Source: Mixia osmundae IAM 14324 (taxonomy: Eukaryota > Basidiomycota > Mixiomycetes > Mixiales > Mixiaceae). Taken from it: a stretch of 64,000 nt of DNA. The position numbers and the translations under genes are program-made. The notes beneath the pieces are model-generated. The model ran no database searches and was not told where the DNA came from. It saw only the letters and a list, made by a program, of their open reading frames with translations. The number at the start of each line of letters is the position of its first letter. The stretch's first letter is position 1. Positions 12,805 to 25,274 of this stretch are shown here, piece after piece. The DNA lies in the NCBI RefSeq assembly GCF_000708205.1, contig NW_014575556.1:554267-618266 (forward strand). Direction: 5' to 3'.

Positions 12805-13793
12805 TCAATCACCATCCTCGGGCGTGTCGATTTGCTCGAATGAGACTGTGCCAGCGCCAAGCGCATCCTCCCAGGCTGCCTTTCGTTCGCCGGCCGACAT
12901 GGCTGGCATGTTGAGCATGACGCGTTGACCGGCTGGGTCTAGCAAATGTGCCGTGCCGGGGGTCACGCCGTTTGAGTCTCGTCCGAAGACTGTAGCGCCT
13001 TTTTCTGGTTTGAGTAGTGCTGCCAGACGCTTGATGGCTTCACGTTGACCCTTGAGATCGAAGAGATGAATGAAGAGAGCGGCATAGACGAATGTGCATC
13101 GGCCAACAAGAGGCGTCAAGCTATTGAGCTGCTTGAGATTGAGCTTTTCGTCAGTGAGCTCGGATACGGGCGAGGAAGCATCGAGATTGAGCAAAGCAGA
13201 GTCGAAAAAGTCGCCTGATACAAATGCTGGGCGTTGCCCGACGCGATCACCAAAGAGGCTAAAGCCCGCATCAATGAAACCTGTTCAGTCATGAACGCCG
13301 TGACATAGCGCGTCAGAGGGTGCTTACCCTGATGGAGGTCAGTGCCGATGATGTTGCTGGCAGGGTAGCCATCCATGATGGCCTTGCGAACTTCGATGCC
13401 CATGAAAGTGGCTACCTCGCAAAGCAAGGCGTCGCTCTTTTCAGCTTGCCCAAGCATTGTGCTGTAGAAAGGGTGGTTCTTCATGTGACCCTTGAGGAAA
13501 TAAAGCCCCTCGACGCAAGGCCACGGACCAATGGCGTATGCCTGGTTTTGTACATTCAGGACGTGATCCTTCAGCTCTTGGCCGCAAAGGCCGGTCAAGC
13601 GTTCGAGTGTAGCGATATCCTGAGCTGAAACCTCATTGTACAGAGCAGATGAGTGGTTGCGGTCGAGTACGCCCTGAGTGTCTTTGAAGTTGACCGAGTA
13701 ATTCGCGAGCTTGTCGCGAAACAGGGACAATCGGCCGAGATTGCCACTGTAGGCTTTGCGCTGACGCCGAAAGAACTCGAACAACGATAGCAT
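12805..13793 (-). CDS. Fungal class I SAM-dependent methyltransferase
   Basis: Two exons (13793-13328 and 13280-12805; intron 47 nt, GTAAGC..GAACAG) encode 313 aa. The SAM-binding fold is recognisable: a first-strand region reading LLCEVATFMGIEVRKAI, then DGYPASNIIGTDLHQGFIDAG, and a later GDFFD. The neighbourhood of the first strand, the GTDL and the 'GYPASNI' phrase are typical of a widespread fungal family that includes methyltransferases of meroterpenoid clusters (AusD-like). The glycine-rich motif I is weak (CEVATFMG instead of D-G-x-G-x-G). No polyketide synthase, prenyltransferase or P450 lies nearby, so a secondary-metabolite role has no support from context. The start at 13793 follows an in-frame stop, so a short upstream exon cannot be excluded. 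Substrate unknown. Confidence 0.7.
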
Positions 13794-14341
13794 ATTGGTC
13801 TTGTCTGAGTGCTATTCTGATCTGGGCACAAATTGTAGGAAGCTGATACGCTGGCTCATCTGACAGGGCGGTCCAGAGCCAGTAGTGGCAGACGTCGATG
13901 CGACTGTACTTCAGGCGAGGGCGGTGCATCGTCGACGCCTTGATACCGTGGGTAGTTTCGTGGAAGGAAGCTAGCGGAATGGATCCAACGGGGGATTAGG
14001 CATCGATGCAAGGCTGGTGCGCAGCGTGCGTGCACATTGGCCGACGTCGCGTAGCAACCACGCGACTGACTGACTGGACTGTCTTTGTCAATTCATTCGA
14101 ATTCATTTTGGAGCGTTTGATCGGAACAAATCTCGTGCCCAAGTCAGAGTGCCCCTCCCCCCCTTACCAGCCGGAGGGCTCGGCAAGAGGGTCAGGTGCG
14201 TCGAGGCGTGCAGCGTGGGCAAGCGCAGGAGCTCAAGGCGCAAGCAGTCGCGTTGCCGAGCGCTGCACATGATCAATTGATCGGTCGCGAGGGGTCAAAG
14301 CAAGGTCACGCTAGAAATTGGCGGTGCACGGTAGGTCAGCA
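13794..14341. other. Divergent intergenic region, methyltransferase / GDH2
   Basis: 548 nt between two divergent starts. It contains a short C-run near 14153 and an AT-richer patch around 14090-14115. I see no supported gene. Promoters of both neighbours must lie here, but no element could be assigned. Confidence 0.6.
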
Positions 14342-17300
14342 ATGTCAACGAGTGCGACTGCAAGCGCAAGCATGAACGGCATGCCGGCGATGACCATCAA
14401 GCCTTCGCTCTCGCCAGGACTGAACCATCTATCTGTGCCAGGCACGCCTCATCGCGTCGTCTCAAACAGCTCGGGATATCATCAGAGCGTGTTCAAGGCA
14501 GCCGATAAGAAGCTACAAGCTACTCGCGTAGAGGAGCTCGTCAGAGTAGGCCACCTTGCATCTACACACACGCTATGATGCTCACGCGCAGATGCAGGAA
14601 AAAGGATTCATCCCGGAAGCGCTCGTACACTCCGAGGTCTCGTGGTACACGCAAGACCTCGGCATTGACGACGCCTACTTCAAGACAGAGAGTGTACGTA
14701 CTCGTGCTTGTGGTCATGCACAGCTCTGACGAGAGATGCAGGTCGAGACAATCGCGTCACATATCATTTCGCTCTATGGCAGCAAGATCTTGGCGTACGC
14801 TCGCGGCGACGGCACGCTCGACATCAATCTCGAAAAGATCCATGACGATGGCGCAGTCTTCATCCACACATCCAATCCAGGCGTCTCTGACCCTCACGGT
14901 CCGCTAATCGAGCAACGTATCGACGAAAAGTATCTCGATGTTTCGACGCCCAAGGAGGCATACCGACTGGAGACGTATCGATCAGCAGGTCATGTATCAA
15001 GCAGTATCAGCCAACAACTACGCTGCTACTTCCTCGCTCGTTGTAACTTTGTCGAGCCCAATCCGGATGCAGAGGAGACGGACATCACCAAGCTAGGCGA
15101 CCGCGCTTTTCTCGAGACCGTCTCTGAGAACACGCTCGAGATCTACCAGGAGGTCATGCTGGCTACCCTCGAACGTACCGGACCCGTCGTAGAAGCCTTT
15201 GATGTTGAAAACTCGCAAGAGAAGCGACTTGTCATTGGCTATCGCATGGGATCCACATCTCACTTCTTCTCGGCCATCTCAGATCTCTACCATTGGTATG
15301 GCATCTACTCGAGTCGAAAGTACGTCGAACACTTCAGCAACGGCGTCTCGATCGTATCGCTCTACCTCAACCCACTTCGCGGGCCACCCATCAATCAAGC
15401 GATCTTACAGATCACACGCGAGATCTCGCTCATTTTCTGCTTGCCGAGCAATCCCTTCTTCGTTGCGGGCAGCGGACATGCAGTACAAGAATCGAGCTAT
15501 GCTTATGCTGCTGCTGTCTTTTGCCAGCACTTCCTCAATCGCCTGGGACCATCCTTCCTCAATCTCAAAAATCAGCTAGACGAGAATGATCCTACGCAGG
15601 CAAACATCCTGGCCGATATCAGGAAGCGTCTTCGAGAACAGACTTTTACGCGCCAATCGATTAGAGACTCGATAGAAGCCTACCCGGAACTAGTGAGATT
15701 GCTCTATGTCAACTTTGCAATGACGCACTACATTTCGGGTCGAAGCCAGCTCATGCCTACGCTCTCGTACCAACGCATTCAGACTAACGCGGCTCTCAAC
15801 GACGAAGAGCTGTACACTAGAATCAAAAAGACGACGCAGAATGCGCACGACTTTGAGGTCTTCGAATCTATGCTTAGCTTCAACAAATCGATTCTCAAGA
15901 CCAACTTTTACCAGCCTACAAAAGTCTCGCTTTCCTTTAGACTCGATCCTGCCTTTTTGCCAGAAGCGGAGTACCCCACACGACCTTACGGCCTCATTCT
16001 CGTCGTCGGTCCTGATTTTAGAGGCTTCCACGTTCGCTTCAGTGATGTCGCTCGTGGTGGCATCCGAATCATTCGCTCTCGTGACAGAGAGACTTTCAGT
16101 GTCAACCAACGCAACCTGTTCGATGAGAACTACGCACTGGCACTTACGCAGCATCTCAAGAACAAGGATATCCCAGAAGGAGGTACGCCATGCGCTCCAT
16201 GTTGCGACTTGAGCTGACCTGGGTGACAGGCTCCAAGGGCACAATCTTGCCAGATCTCGGCGCAGATCCAAGGGCTGTCTTTGAGAAATACATCGACAGC
16301 ATCTTGGATCTTCTGATCCCAGGCAATTCTCCGGGCGTCAAGGAGCAGATTGTCGACCTCTATCAGAAAGAAGAAATCCTCTTCTTTGGCCCCGATGAGA
16401 ACACCGCCGGCTTCATGGATTGGGCCTGTCTGCACGCTCGTGAACGTGGCTACGGAACGTGGAAGTCGATTACGACTGGCAAGTCCAGTCTACTCGGCGG
16501 CGTTGCTCATGACATCTTCGGCATGACCTCGCTCAGCGTCCGTCAATACGTCATTGGCATCTATCAGCAGCTCGGTCTGCGCGAAGAAGAAATCACAAAG
16601 ATGCAAACGGGCGGTCCAGATGGCGATCTTGGTTCGAACGAGATCCTGCTGAGTAAAGACAAGACCATTGCTATCATCGATGGCTCCGGTGTCCTGCATG
16701 ATCCCTCTGGACTTAACCGCGAAGAGCTCACCCGACTGGCGAAGGAGCGTAAAATGGTCACGCACTTTGACCGCTCGCTGCTTTCCTCGGAAGGCTACCT
16801 CGTGCTTGTCGAAGACCAGGACTTCACCCTGCCATCCGGCGAGATTGTCAATGACGGCACAAGTTTCCGTAATAGCGCTCATTTGCGCTACAAGGCCGAT
16901 ATCTTTGTTCCGTGCGGAGGTCGTCCAGAATCCATTAAGTGGGCGATCCGTGCTTCGTTTCACTCACGCTGTAGCTGAAGAATGTCGTCGTCGACAGCAT
17001 GGGAAATATCAAGCAGCTTTTCGATGCAGACGGCAAGCCCAACTTCAAGTATGTCGTCGAGGGTGCCAATCTCTTCATCTCACCGCAAGCTCGCTTGGCT
17101 CTCGAGAAACGCGGCGTTGTCGTGTTCAAAGATGCTTCGGCGAACAAAGGTCAGCATTCTGCTTATGCATTGATGTCGGGCTAATGCTTTAGGCTTATGC
17201 GGACAGGCGGTGTAACAAGCTCGTCTCTGGTCGGTCGCTGCTTACTGAGGATGACCAAGCTGACCACAAAGTCGCGTGCAGGAAGTTCTCAGCGGACTGG

Positions 17301-17912
17301 GGCTGGATGACCAAGAATTCCTTGAGCTCATGACGAACAATGGACACGAAGGTTTCTCCGAATTCTATCGCAATTACGTCCAAGAAGTGCGCGGCTACGC
17401 TGAAACTCTCTTTTTGGCTGACGCTGTATCACAGATCCAGAAGATCATCAGCTACAATGCGGCTCAAGAATTCAACTGCATCTGGAAGGATCATGCTATC
17501 AGCAAAAAGCCCCGTCCGAACATCACCGATGAGTTGAGCAGAGCCATCGTACAGCTACAAGCCGTCAGTCTTGCATGTGGTCGAGTCCCGGCGACGTTGC
17601 TGATATTGACCGCTAGGATTTGGAGCAATCGAATCTCTGGGACGATCTCGGTGTCCGACGCGCTGTCATCAGTCGTGCAGTTCCCAAGACCCTGCTCAAG
17701 CAGGTCGGCCTCGACAAGCTCATCTCCCGACTGCCACCGACCTATCTAAGGTCGCTCTTCGCAGACTTTGTTGCCAGTGTACGGCAGCTGCATTTTCCAC
17801 GGATGCCTTGGCTGATACTGCACGCTAGCATTACGTTTACGAATACGGCCTGCAATCCTCGCTTGTTGCGTTCTACAGCTTTGTGTCAAAGTTCAAGGAA
17901 GCCCAAGCGTGA
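14342..17912 (+). CDS. GDH2: NAD-specific glutamate dehydrogenase
   Basis: 1050 aa in nine exons: 14342-14539, 14592-14693, 14742-16182, 16230-16938, 16998-17149, 17207-17229, 17282-17573 less its last ten bases (ends 17563), 17617-17778, 17829-17912. It is the large NAD-dependent enzyme that deaminates glutamate to 2-oxoglutarate and ammonium, a catabolic step repressed by rich nitrogen in yeast. A long N-terminal regulatory region precedes the catalytic core, which shows PYGLILVVGPDFRGFHVRFSD, DVARGGIR, SKGTILP, FFGPDENTAGFMDWA, SLLGGVAHDIFGMTS and VVEGANLF. The length is close to yeast Gdh2. One exon is only 23 nt. The intron 16939-16997 was placed at the single donor and acceptor pair that keeps phase and joins RPESIN to MGNIKQLF. 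Conservation makes the identity very secure; a few splice sites remain hand-made. Confidence 0.95.
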
Positions 17913-17997
17913 TCACGCGGCAGTCATGCATGTTTTGTATTGCAACGCAACAAGTGTCTGTGATTATAATGTTAACAAGTAGGATCCGACCTAAACC

Positions 17998-19715
17998 CTA
18001 TCGTGCATCCGACTGCTCAAAGTCATCAAGGAATAACTCTGCGCCGCAGTCAGCAAGAGCTACCAGAGCGACCGGAAAGACGCACTCGTTGAGGATCTCG
18101 TTGATGAGCTCGGTAGAGATCGTGCAAGGCACCTTGTCTTGCTCTAGCCGGACTGTCATGGCATACTTGCCAATCGATTCGGAAACCTCGACGGAGAAAC
18201 TACAGTCAAGCTTGCCCAAGCACTTCTTCGCGACATCTTGCAGCTGCTTCCTTGACTTGTCGCTCACCGACTTTGTACTCGAGCTGCGACCGGCGATGCG
18301 ATCGAGTACGTCTTTGACATCGCTCAGGCTTACACGTTTCGCCTTTGCAGCTGCTTCGAGCAACTTGACGAGCGTCTTTGGCTCCCGCACAATATCGATA
18401 TCATATTCGGGCGTCTCTTCTGTTCCATTGCCTTCTACCGTCGTATCGTCTTCTGCGACATCAATCTTGCCAATGACGATACCAAACGCGGTAGCCTCTC
18501 CGTGGAAGCTTGTGACCGTATAGGCTGTCGAGAAAGGATTCGCAAGTGTCAGAGTGATTGAAGCAGGGTGAGTGTCGGCACTGCCAGTATCCTGATCTTC
18601 AGAGGTGTCGACGGCGGCAGACTGGACGAGCAATGTAGAAAGGATAGGTGTGGACGCGATGATGGTGTATTTGCCGAGCACACGCGGGAGCCAGCCCTTT
18701 GAGTCTTCGGCCTGAGCGTACACGATCGGCTGCAGACCGTTTATGAAATCGCTGACGAATTTGCGGCCGTCTTTCTTGATCCTCATCGGATCAAGGGTCA
18801 TCTTTACCGAGATAGTGTTCTCCTGACCAGCTTTCAGAGCGAGCGCACTTTCCATGCTTAGCGAGCCCATATCGACAAGCTTGCCTTTCTTCGAAGACGA
18901 AGCAGATGGGATCATGACGTCCATTTTGAGCTGACCCAAGTTGAGCGACATGAGATCTTGGGGATTATTGAGCTTGATCTGGGCGGTACATATCAACGCA
19001 TTGCGCGTGCCTTCTACAATGTCGAAGGATTCAACTTTGAGAGTATTCGTCTTGCTAGAAGGCTTCGAAGAGACAGAAGGCGACATTTGAAGCGCGCCAT
19101 CGAGTTTGTTGAGGCCGAAGAGCTTCACAGTCTTGACCATCGTCACTTTTGGGATCTTGATGCCGAATGACTTAACCCTGATGACGCCTTCGAGAGTCAG
19201 ATCAATGCCGCCTCCTCTGCCTTTGCCAACGTCGCCGGATTCCATGATACTGCGAATGAACTCGTCTCCGACTTTCTGGTCGACAAAAGTTGCCTTGAAG
19301 GGTCCACTGTGGACATTATGTCAGATAATAGATCAATACCGTCGAAGAAGCAGAGCTTACAGAGAGAACATGGTCGGTGCAAAGCGATTGACGCCAAGTG
19401 AGATCTTCTCGTCAATTCTGTTGATGTTGGCGACAGTCTTGCCGCGCCAATTCATCTTCATCACAATCTCATCGTCCGACTTCGCTTTGGATGAGTTGAA
19501 TTTGATGCCGGCGGGAAAGGGCCCCTGCGTTCGTCATTATGATCAGCAAGATGGCACGATAGCATCCTCGCTGTGTCACGCACAGTCTTGCTTAGCTTGC
19601 CGGCCACTGTCATTGTGAAGCCATTGTCAGTGGGATCTGACATGGTGATTGAGTTGAGATCGAGCACCGCTCGTGCGACGATCTCATTGACGATAGGTCG
19701 AAGTAACGCGGCCAT
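17998..19715 (-). CDS. DUF3712-like fungal protein of unknown function
   Basis: 534 aa in three exons (19715-19584, 19524-19361, 19306-17998; introns 58 and 54 nt). The chain has repeated beta-rich segments of the type found in DUF3712/LEA-2-like fungal proteins: NINRIDEKISLGVNRFAPTM, GPFKATFVDQKVGDEFI, then later strands such as ASITLTLANPFSTAYTVTSF. Many fungal relatives are membrane-anchored; here I find no signal peptide or membrane span, only a short hydrophobic start (MAALLRPIVNEIVARAVL). The 3' end is 85 nt from the convergent GDH2 stop. No catalytic motif is visible, so I give no function. The family label is from recalled similarity and is moderately sure. Confidence 0.6.
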
Positions 19716-20088
19716 TGTCAGACGACTTGGCGTTCGGTGCTAGCGATTGACGGTCTATGACGGCGGAAGCTTATATCGACGTCGTGAGCACTGAAGGGTA
19801 TATCGTAGATAATGAGCGTCAGCCGGGCACCCTTTGTATAGCTTTTCGACCAGAGCAGCGCTTTTGTGGAGCCATAAAGGGCGCGCGCTACCCCGGAATG
19901 CTCGGCGACTTTGTCGGTCCAGAAGCCGCGTTTGAGAATAAGAAAATTGAAAAAGGTTCGATCGGTCTTCAAAACGAGACAGTCCCAGGTAGATCTCCCA
20001 GCCAGCCAGCGAGCCCAGAGAAACACGTCCGATGATCAAGATAACATGGAAGCAAGGTGTCGTGAATGATTAAAAGTAAGAGAGAGGA
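19716..20088. other. Intergenic region upstream of the DUF3712-like gene
   Basis: 373 nt between the start of the DUF3712-like gene and the stop of the next minus-strand gene. Small frames here show no family resemblance. It holds the promoter of one gene and the 3' UTR of the other. Confidence 0.55.
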
Positions 20089-21157
20089 TCACATGGCATA
20101 GCCTTGGCCGCTGTGGCCTCCGGGGCTGCGTGCATCCCGTGTCGAATACTGCTGCTGAGGCTGTTGTGCATACTGCTGATAGTGCTGTCGAGACTCGCGA
20201 GGTGCATAGGCTTCGGCTGCGGAGTGATAGTCTGAGCCCGCCTGAGATCGTGGTTGTGAACGGGCCTGAGATTGCCTGTATTCATATTCACGCTGTCGCT
20301 GCGCATGGATCTGTGCTTGCTGCTGCGCTTGTTGGGCCGCCAGCTGCTGCGCTTCGTACTGCGCCTGCCTTTGTTCTTGCTGCTGAGCGTACGCGCGGGA
20401 GTCGTATGTCGATCCAGCGGAAGACGGTGCATGCTGTTGACGCGATGCCGCAGGTGCAAACTGTGAGCCGCTCAGGCCAGGCGGTGTGGCGGTGTTCCGA
20501 CTGGACTGTGCAGACATGTAGCCTGCCTGACTGCTTGCACTCGACCGAGGTAGACCGGGTGAGCTAAGCGGCGAAGGTGATGGCGGGTAAGAATTGGGCT
20601 GGCCTCTTGCCTGACGGGACGCGCCCAAGTGCGATGCAAGGTAGCCGGTATTGACGGCTTGTTCGCTCGCCTGGAGTGTCGTCGTCGAGACATTGGGGTC
20701 CATGCGTCCACCACTGAGTACATAGCCAGATCAGGCACCGCATACGCCATTCATTCAATGGAACGTACACCCAAGACTCGCGCATACGAGAAGCCGCCGC
20801 TCGCTTCTGCTTCTTCCGTCGGACCATCACAATCATGATCTGTGCAAGCCGACATATCAGCTCAGAGTTCCCAAAGACAGAGAAGGGACACACAATGGCA
20901 CCAATGATGATGACGGCAGCGACGGCGGCGATGGCGGCAATGACGCCTGTACCAATGCCGCTCGACTTTGATGAACTTGAATCATCGGCAGAGACGGCAT
21001 TGGAGCCAGATCCAGTGTTGGCATTGCCGGCAAGCGTCGCTGTGGCCACAATGCCAGATGTCGCTGTCGGAGCGATCGTGTTGGCCCAGACGCCCGCGCC
21101 ATCAGTGCCGTAGCTATAAGTGAGGGTCGCGCCGATTGCTGCAAAAGAGGTTGCCAT
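20089..21157 (-). CDS. Single-pass membrane protein with Q-rich cytosolic tail, unknown function
   Basis: 319 aa in three exons (21157-20894, 20839-20769, 20713-20089). The first 68 residues are Ser/Thr/Gly/Ala-rich and likely extracellular. A single hydrophobic helix follows (VIAAIAAVAAVIIIGAI, continued across the first intron by IMIVMV), then a strong basic stop-transfer RRKKQKR. The remaining 200 residues are low-complexity Gln, Ser, Ala and Tyr with many QQ pairs and YxxQ segments. The layout (Ser/Thr-rich ectodomain, one helix, basic stop, disordered tail) resembles fungal cell-wall sensor-like or Skg6-type proteins, but no domain confirms this. There is no clear cleavable signal peptide. 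Introns join in phase (54 and 55 nt, GTGTGT and GTACGT donors), which supports the merger of two open frames into one gene. Confidence 0.65.
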
Positions 21158-22144
21158 CTTGACTCGCGCGAGCGCTGTCCGATCAGATCACGAAATCGGC
21201 TAGCCTCACTCGATGTCTGCTCTGCTCTGCGTCGTGTGCCGTCGGCAGCCTGACAGTGAGGGCGGCGTTGATGCGAGACAGGCTGCCTCGAGAAAACAAA
21301 GGGGACGCGGGAGATCTGATGACGTGTCACTCCTGCGCGTCTTCGCAGGCCTGTGTCCTCTTCTTTTGTTAGCGGTACTGAAGGTGAGTACTTGTCTTCT
21401 CCTGGAGTAGCAGCTTCTTCAAGATGAACAAACAACGAAACGAACAATCCAACACGATGAGGCAGACCTCGCCGCAAGCTTGGTCGGCCGTTGACGAGAC
21501 AACTTACACTTGACCTGATCTTTGCCCCTGTCTGCGAGCATCCGAGCTCATACTGACCCGTATTGACGCACAGATGTAGCAATGAGATCGTCATTAAGGT
21601 TTCGACGCAGCGATATGGTCAGTCAGCCCGCTCCACATCCACTCCTGGCGCGATGAACAATGATCCTACAATTTTCGTCGGAAGACTACATGTCGACAAT
21701 CCAGATAATCCAAAAGTTTCAACCTTGTCTGACCTTCCGCCTCTTGCAAGCGTCTTTGGGCTCTATGCTGACGTGTCACCTGTACCCAGTGACTGTTCGA
21801 GGCGAAAAGCACGGTAAGTGACCCCTCTGCGCGAAAACCTTCAATTCTTGATGATAATCGCACTGACGGGCGGACTGAACGGCATCGACACTCGGGCCTG
21901 CTCTGGAGCCTTACAACCTCTACACAAGGAGCTCGTCCGAGTGCTTGCATTTACTCGTTGATATTTATTGTCGGTTTTCTGAAGACATCCCCTGAGACGA
22001 GAAGCGCTCGAGCAGAATGCTTATTGTCATTGGCAACAACAGGTATTTGCGATTGCTCTGCTTGTTGTAGCAACATCTGCAGATATGTCGCTGAATCTGC
22101 ATCAATCTCTTTTGCGTGCTTGCGTCGTAGTTGCCGATCATTCA
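21158..22144. other. 987-nt intergenic region without a confident gene
   Basis: The stretch includes the promoter of the single-pass membrane protein gene. Frames of 65-245 codons exist on both strands, but none has recognisable motifs, and several are reverse shadows of the membrane-protein gene. A plus-strand frame at 21563-21817 was considered and left out for lack of any family feature or splice partner. Confidence 0.5.
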
Positions 22145-24874
22145 TCAGTTCATATTGACATCACCGTCATCGTCACTGTCAGCAAGTATGCTCATGCGAA
22201 TCGGACGACTATCAATATCCATGCGGTTGTCGGCACGAGACGAAGCCGGCGAAGTCTTCTGACGAGGCGAGCGAGATTCCTCGGAAGCGGCCCTCATAGC
22301 TTGCACTGCCTTGCGACGCTCGTCAAGTTCGTCGACACGAGCCTGATAAGCGAGCTCTTCCGCCTCGAAGAGTTCTCCTTCGACTTGCTCGTCGTTCCAC
22401 CATGTGTCGTTCGCGATGAAAGGCTTTGCTTCGAGCACAGGCCCAATAACATCGGCATAGTCTGTGCTGGCATACTTTGCGAGCAAAGCCAAGCGACGCG
22501 CTTCTATACGAGCCGCTTTGTCGACTTTGCGCTGCGTACGAGCTTTTTCGATAGCGGCGAGTGCTTGCACTTGATCCTCGACGAGCTCCTCCGTGCAGTA
22601 CTCCGGCGACCATTTGTAGATGAACTTGTCCCAAGCACGCTCGAATAAATCTGCCTTGTCTGTTGCAGCATAGCGAGTGCTGAAGCTAGCATGAAGCATT
22701 CTCATTTGGTGGCCACGCAAGAGAGGAGTCAGCACCATGTCGGCAGTGCAGCCTGGTGCAAACGTGCTCATCAGCAGAAGTCTCGCTCATACCGCGACCC
22801 TCTTACCTTTGAAACGAAGGCAAGTCGACAGACGAGCTTCCCAGATAGCACGACTCTCTCCTGTGAGTGCTTCGATGAGACAGAGATGCTCGAGGCGCTT
22901 CTCGCACTCTGCGATGATGCGTTTGCGTCTGCCAAGCTCTCTGACGATCTCTCGAGCCTGTTCTGGCGTGGGCAACGTCTTTTGAAGGGTATATCCAATG
23001 TAGAGCTGACGAATAGGATCATGCTTTGCATTACCGAGCTGCTTCGTTGCGATGTAGGACCTGAGCTCGTCTGCTCCATCGCCGGCAAGACGATATATAG
23101 CATCCTTGTTGCGATTCTTGCGCAGCTCGAGAAGCTCGTCGAACCAAGCACAAAGGTAGACTGTCTTGGCTTCGCGGACGACGACTGATCTGCCATCTTT
23201 GATTTCGGTCTTTTCTGCCAGAGTGCGACAGGGAACGTCCTCTATCTCTTCTTTTGTGAGGCCAAGACGGCGAGCATACTCCTTTGGAACCATCTTGAAT
23301 TCCTTAACGTACATCTGACAGCAGTAGCAGACCTGAGCATGCTATATCATCAGCAACCCTGCTGGCTGATCGGGGTGCCATCCTACCTTGACCCATGATG
23401 GTTCACCGCGCGATTTGGGCAAATACGGGAACCAAGGTCGGTACTCTTCATTGCCGCCTGGACCGGTGGCAATGGCGCACATGCACTTGCAGCAACTGTT
23501 CCGATACTCGCTGATCGCCGTCTGACGCCAGGTATACTTGACTGCGTCTCTGCTGAGTTCGCGACCTGTTGACAGAGGAGCAAAGCCATAGTAGCCACGT
23601 TCGCGCGCAATGCTTTTCCATCTGAAGATGTCAAGATCTGTTCCGATGATCAGACGATACGTCAGACGAGAGAAGAAGGACAACGAACAGATAGCCACAC
23701 GCCAGCTGCGGCTAGCAGCTTCGAGGTTCAGGAGATCACCCAAGCGGCCACCAACGGCGACATGTTCCGCAATACGTCGCTTGAGCGCAATTGGCAGTTT
23801 ATCGCGACCGTAATTGTCCATAGCGGGCGTCATCTGGCTGAGGATGGCTTTGTTGGAGTCCTCGATGAGACGATTGATCAGTGTAGGCTTCGAGCCGACT
23901 TTGTCAAGACCACGGCGGTCAAGCTCGACTTTGATTTCCGAGAGCTGCAAGCCATTGAGCTCGTGCACGCGCCAAGCGAAGACTGGTACGCCAGGAGCGG
24001 GCTTGGAATTTTGGCGCCATGAGGCTCGGACTCTACCGAATAGTTCGAGCGCGACTTTAGCTCCCTCGCCTGTTCTCTTGGCATATTCTGTCGAGCTGCG
24101 GATCTCGGCTGCCTTGTCTGCTGCCAGCTTGGCGGCACCCTTGACAATTCGCAGTCGTTGCTCCTCAGTGATCGGCGAAACGCTCTTGCCGCTCGAAGCA
24201 GCTTCGGCCTCGGCTGCTCGACGAGCCTCAAGGATGCCTTTGGCGATCTGAGCTTGACGGAGTTTCTCCTCAAAGTCTGTGATGAGCCTTTCGGCTTTAC
24301 TGCCTGCCGCATTTGCATCTTTGCGCAACGTGTCGAGTTTGTGAGCAATACCCTTTGCATCGAGGTGTTTGAGCTCGTCCTTGATCTGTTCGAGGTGCTG
24401 CTTCTGCTCAACCAGTTTCTGTTGTTGCGCTTCTTTGGTCTTGAGACCGAGATCAAGACGGGCAATCAGTTCGGCTCTTGCGCCTTTGGTGACCATGCCA
24501 GACTGGCGCAGACGAGTCTTGAGCTCGTTGACGGAGAGCTTCGAAATTGCTTCGAGCGAATCAGGATCATCTCGGCCCGTGGCGGCCATCGTCGTGCCAC
24601 CTTGTGTAGCATCAAAGTCTTCGTCGACGTCCATAGCAATGGGAGTGGCGTCCAATTTGCGGGATGCGATGGCTGCAGTCAGTCGTGCAGTCAATTCAGC
24701 TGGAGTCCCTTCTGTGTCGAGATCGCGATCTTTGAGGGCCTTTTTGGTTTTGGTGGCTGACAAGCCGGCAATCTCGCTGAGCTCAATCGAGTTGCGCGTG
24801 TCTAGTTCATCGTTTGCGCTTGCCTGAATCATGTTCTGTGCCGCAACAGCACTTTGACGCTTCGGCCTGGCCAT
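22145..24874 (-). CDS. Three-SAP-motif protein with F-box-like and Cys-cluster regions
   Basis: 873 aa in three exons (24874-23387, 23332-22807, 22752-22145; introns 54 nt each). Three SAP-like helix-turn-helix motifs are visible: near residues 30-70 (LSEIAGLSATKTKKALKDR), 110-145 (ISKLSVNELKTRLRQSG) and 305-340 (LNGLQLSEIKVELDRRG). SAP motifs bind AT-rich or nucleosomal DNA. Between the second and third is a long charged coiled coil. After the third comes an F-box-like helix pair (LPIALKRRIAEHV..LLNLEAASRSWR), then cysteines CCKCMC and CYCC flanking a conserved-looking block; the CYCC is created exactly at the exon 1/2 junction. The C-terminus is helical, then acidic. The combination suggests a chromatin or ubiquitin-ligase adaptor, but that is inference. 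No named orthologue recognised. Confidence 0.7.
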
Positions 24875-25274
24875 CTCATCGACTCGTGCTTATCGCGTTG
24901 CGAGGTAAGGTTTGAGCAGAAGCACACCACGAACGCAAATGGTCCACAAAGCGGTGAAGTCTCTATTTGGACGCTGATGGGATGGCAGAGCTGCTGAGCA
25001 CTCAAGCCGTGGACGCACAAAAAAAAGGCAGGGGCTTCGATGCAAATGTGACCTCTGCGCTGCTTTGCGCTGCTAATGATACACCGATGCGTTGGCGTGC
25101 CTGACAAGCAAGTGCGGCTCCTGTCGTCTGTTGGCGAACGGACAGAGACACAGCTAGAGATAGCCGTCAAACGGCACGAGCCAAATTCGAAGTTCGAATT
25201 CGATCACAACGCGAACGACGCGCAGCAACACCTGCCAAAGCGGGCGCTGAGCAGGCAAGCAAAGCTGGGCAACG
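24875..25274. other. Divergent promoter region, SAP protein / PMP3
   Basis: 400 nt between head-to-head starts, with an A-run at 25020-25026 and a palindromic TTCGAAGTTCGAA at 25187-25199. No ORF with family features. The palindrome could be a factor site, but nothing in the sequence identifies one. Confidence 0.5.

Noticed and set aside
17991-18000. CTAAACCCTA resembling a telomere repeat
   Set aside because: A single short match between two ordinary genes, with no tandem copies.
21563-21817. Plus-strand frame of 84 codons
   Set aside because: No recognised family and no phase-compatible exon on either side.
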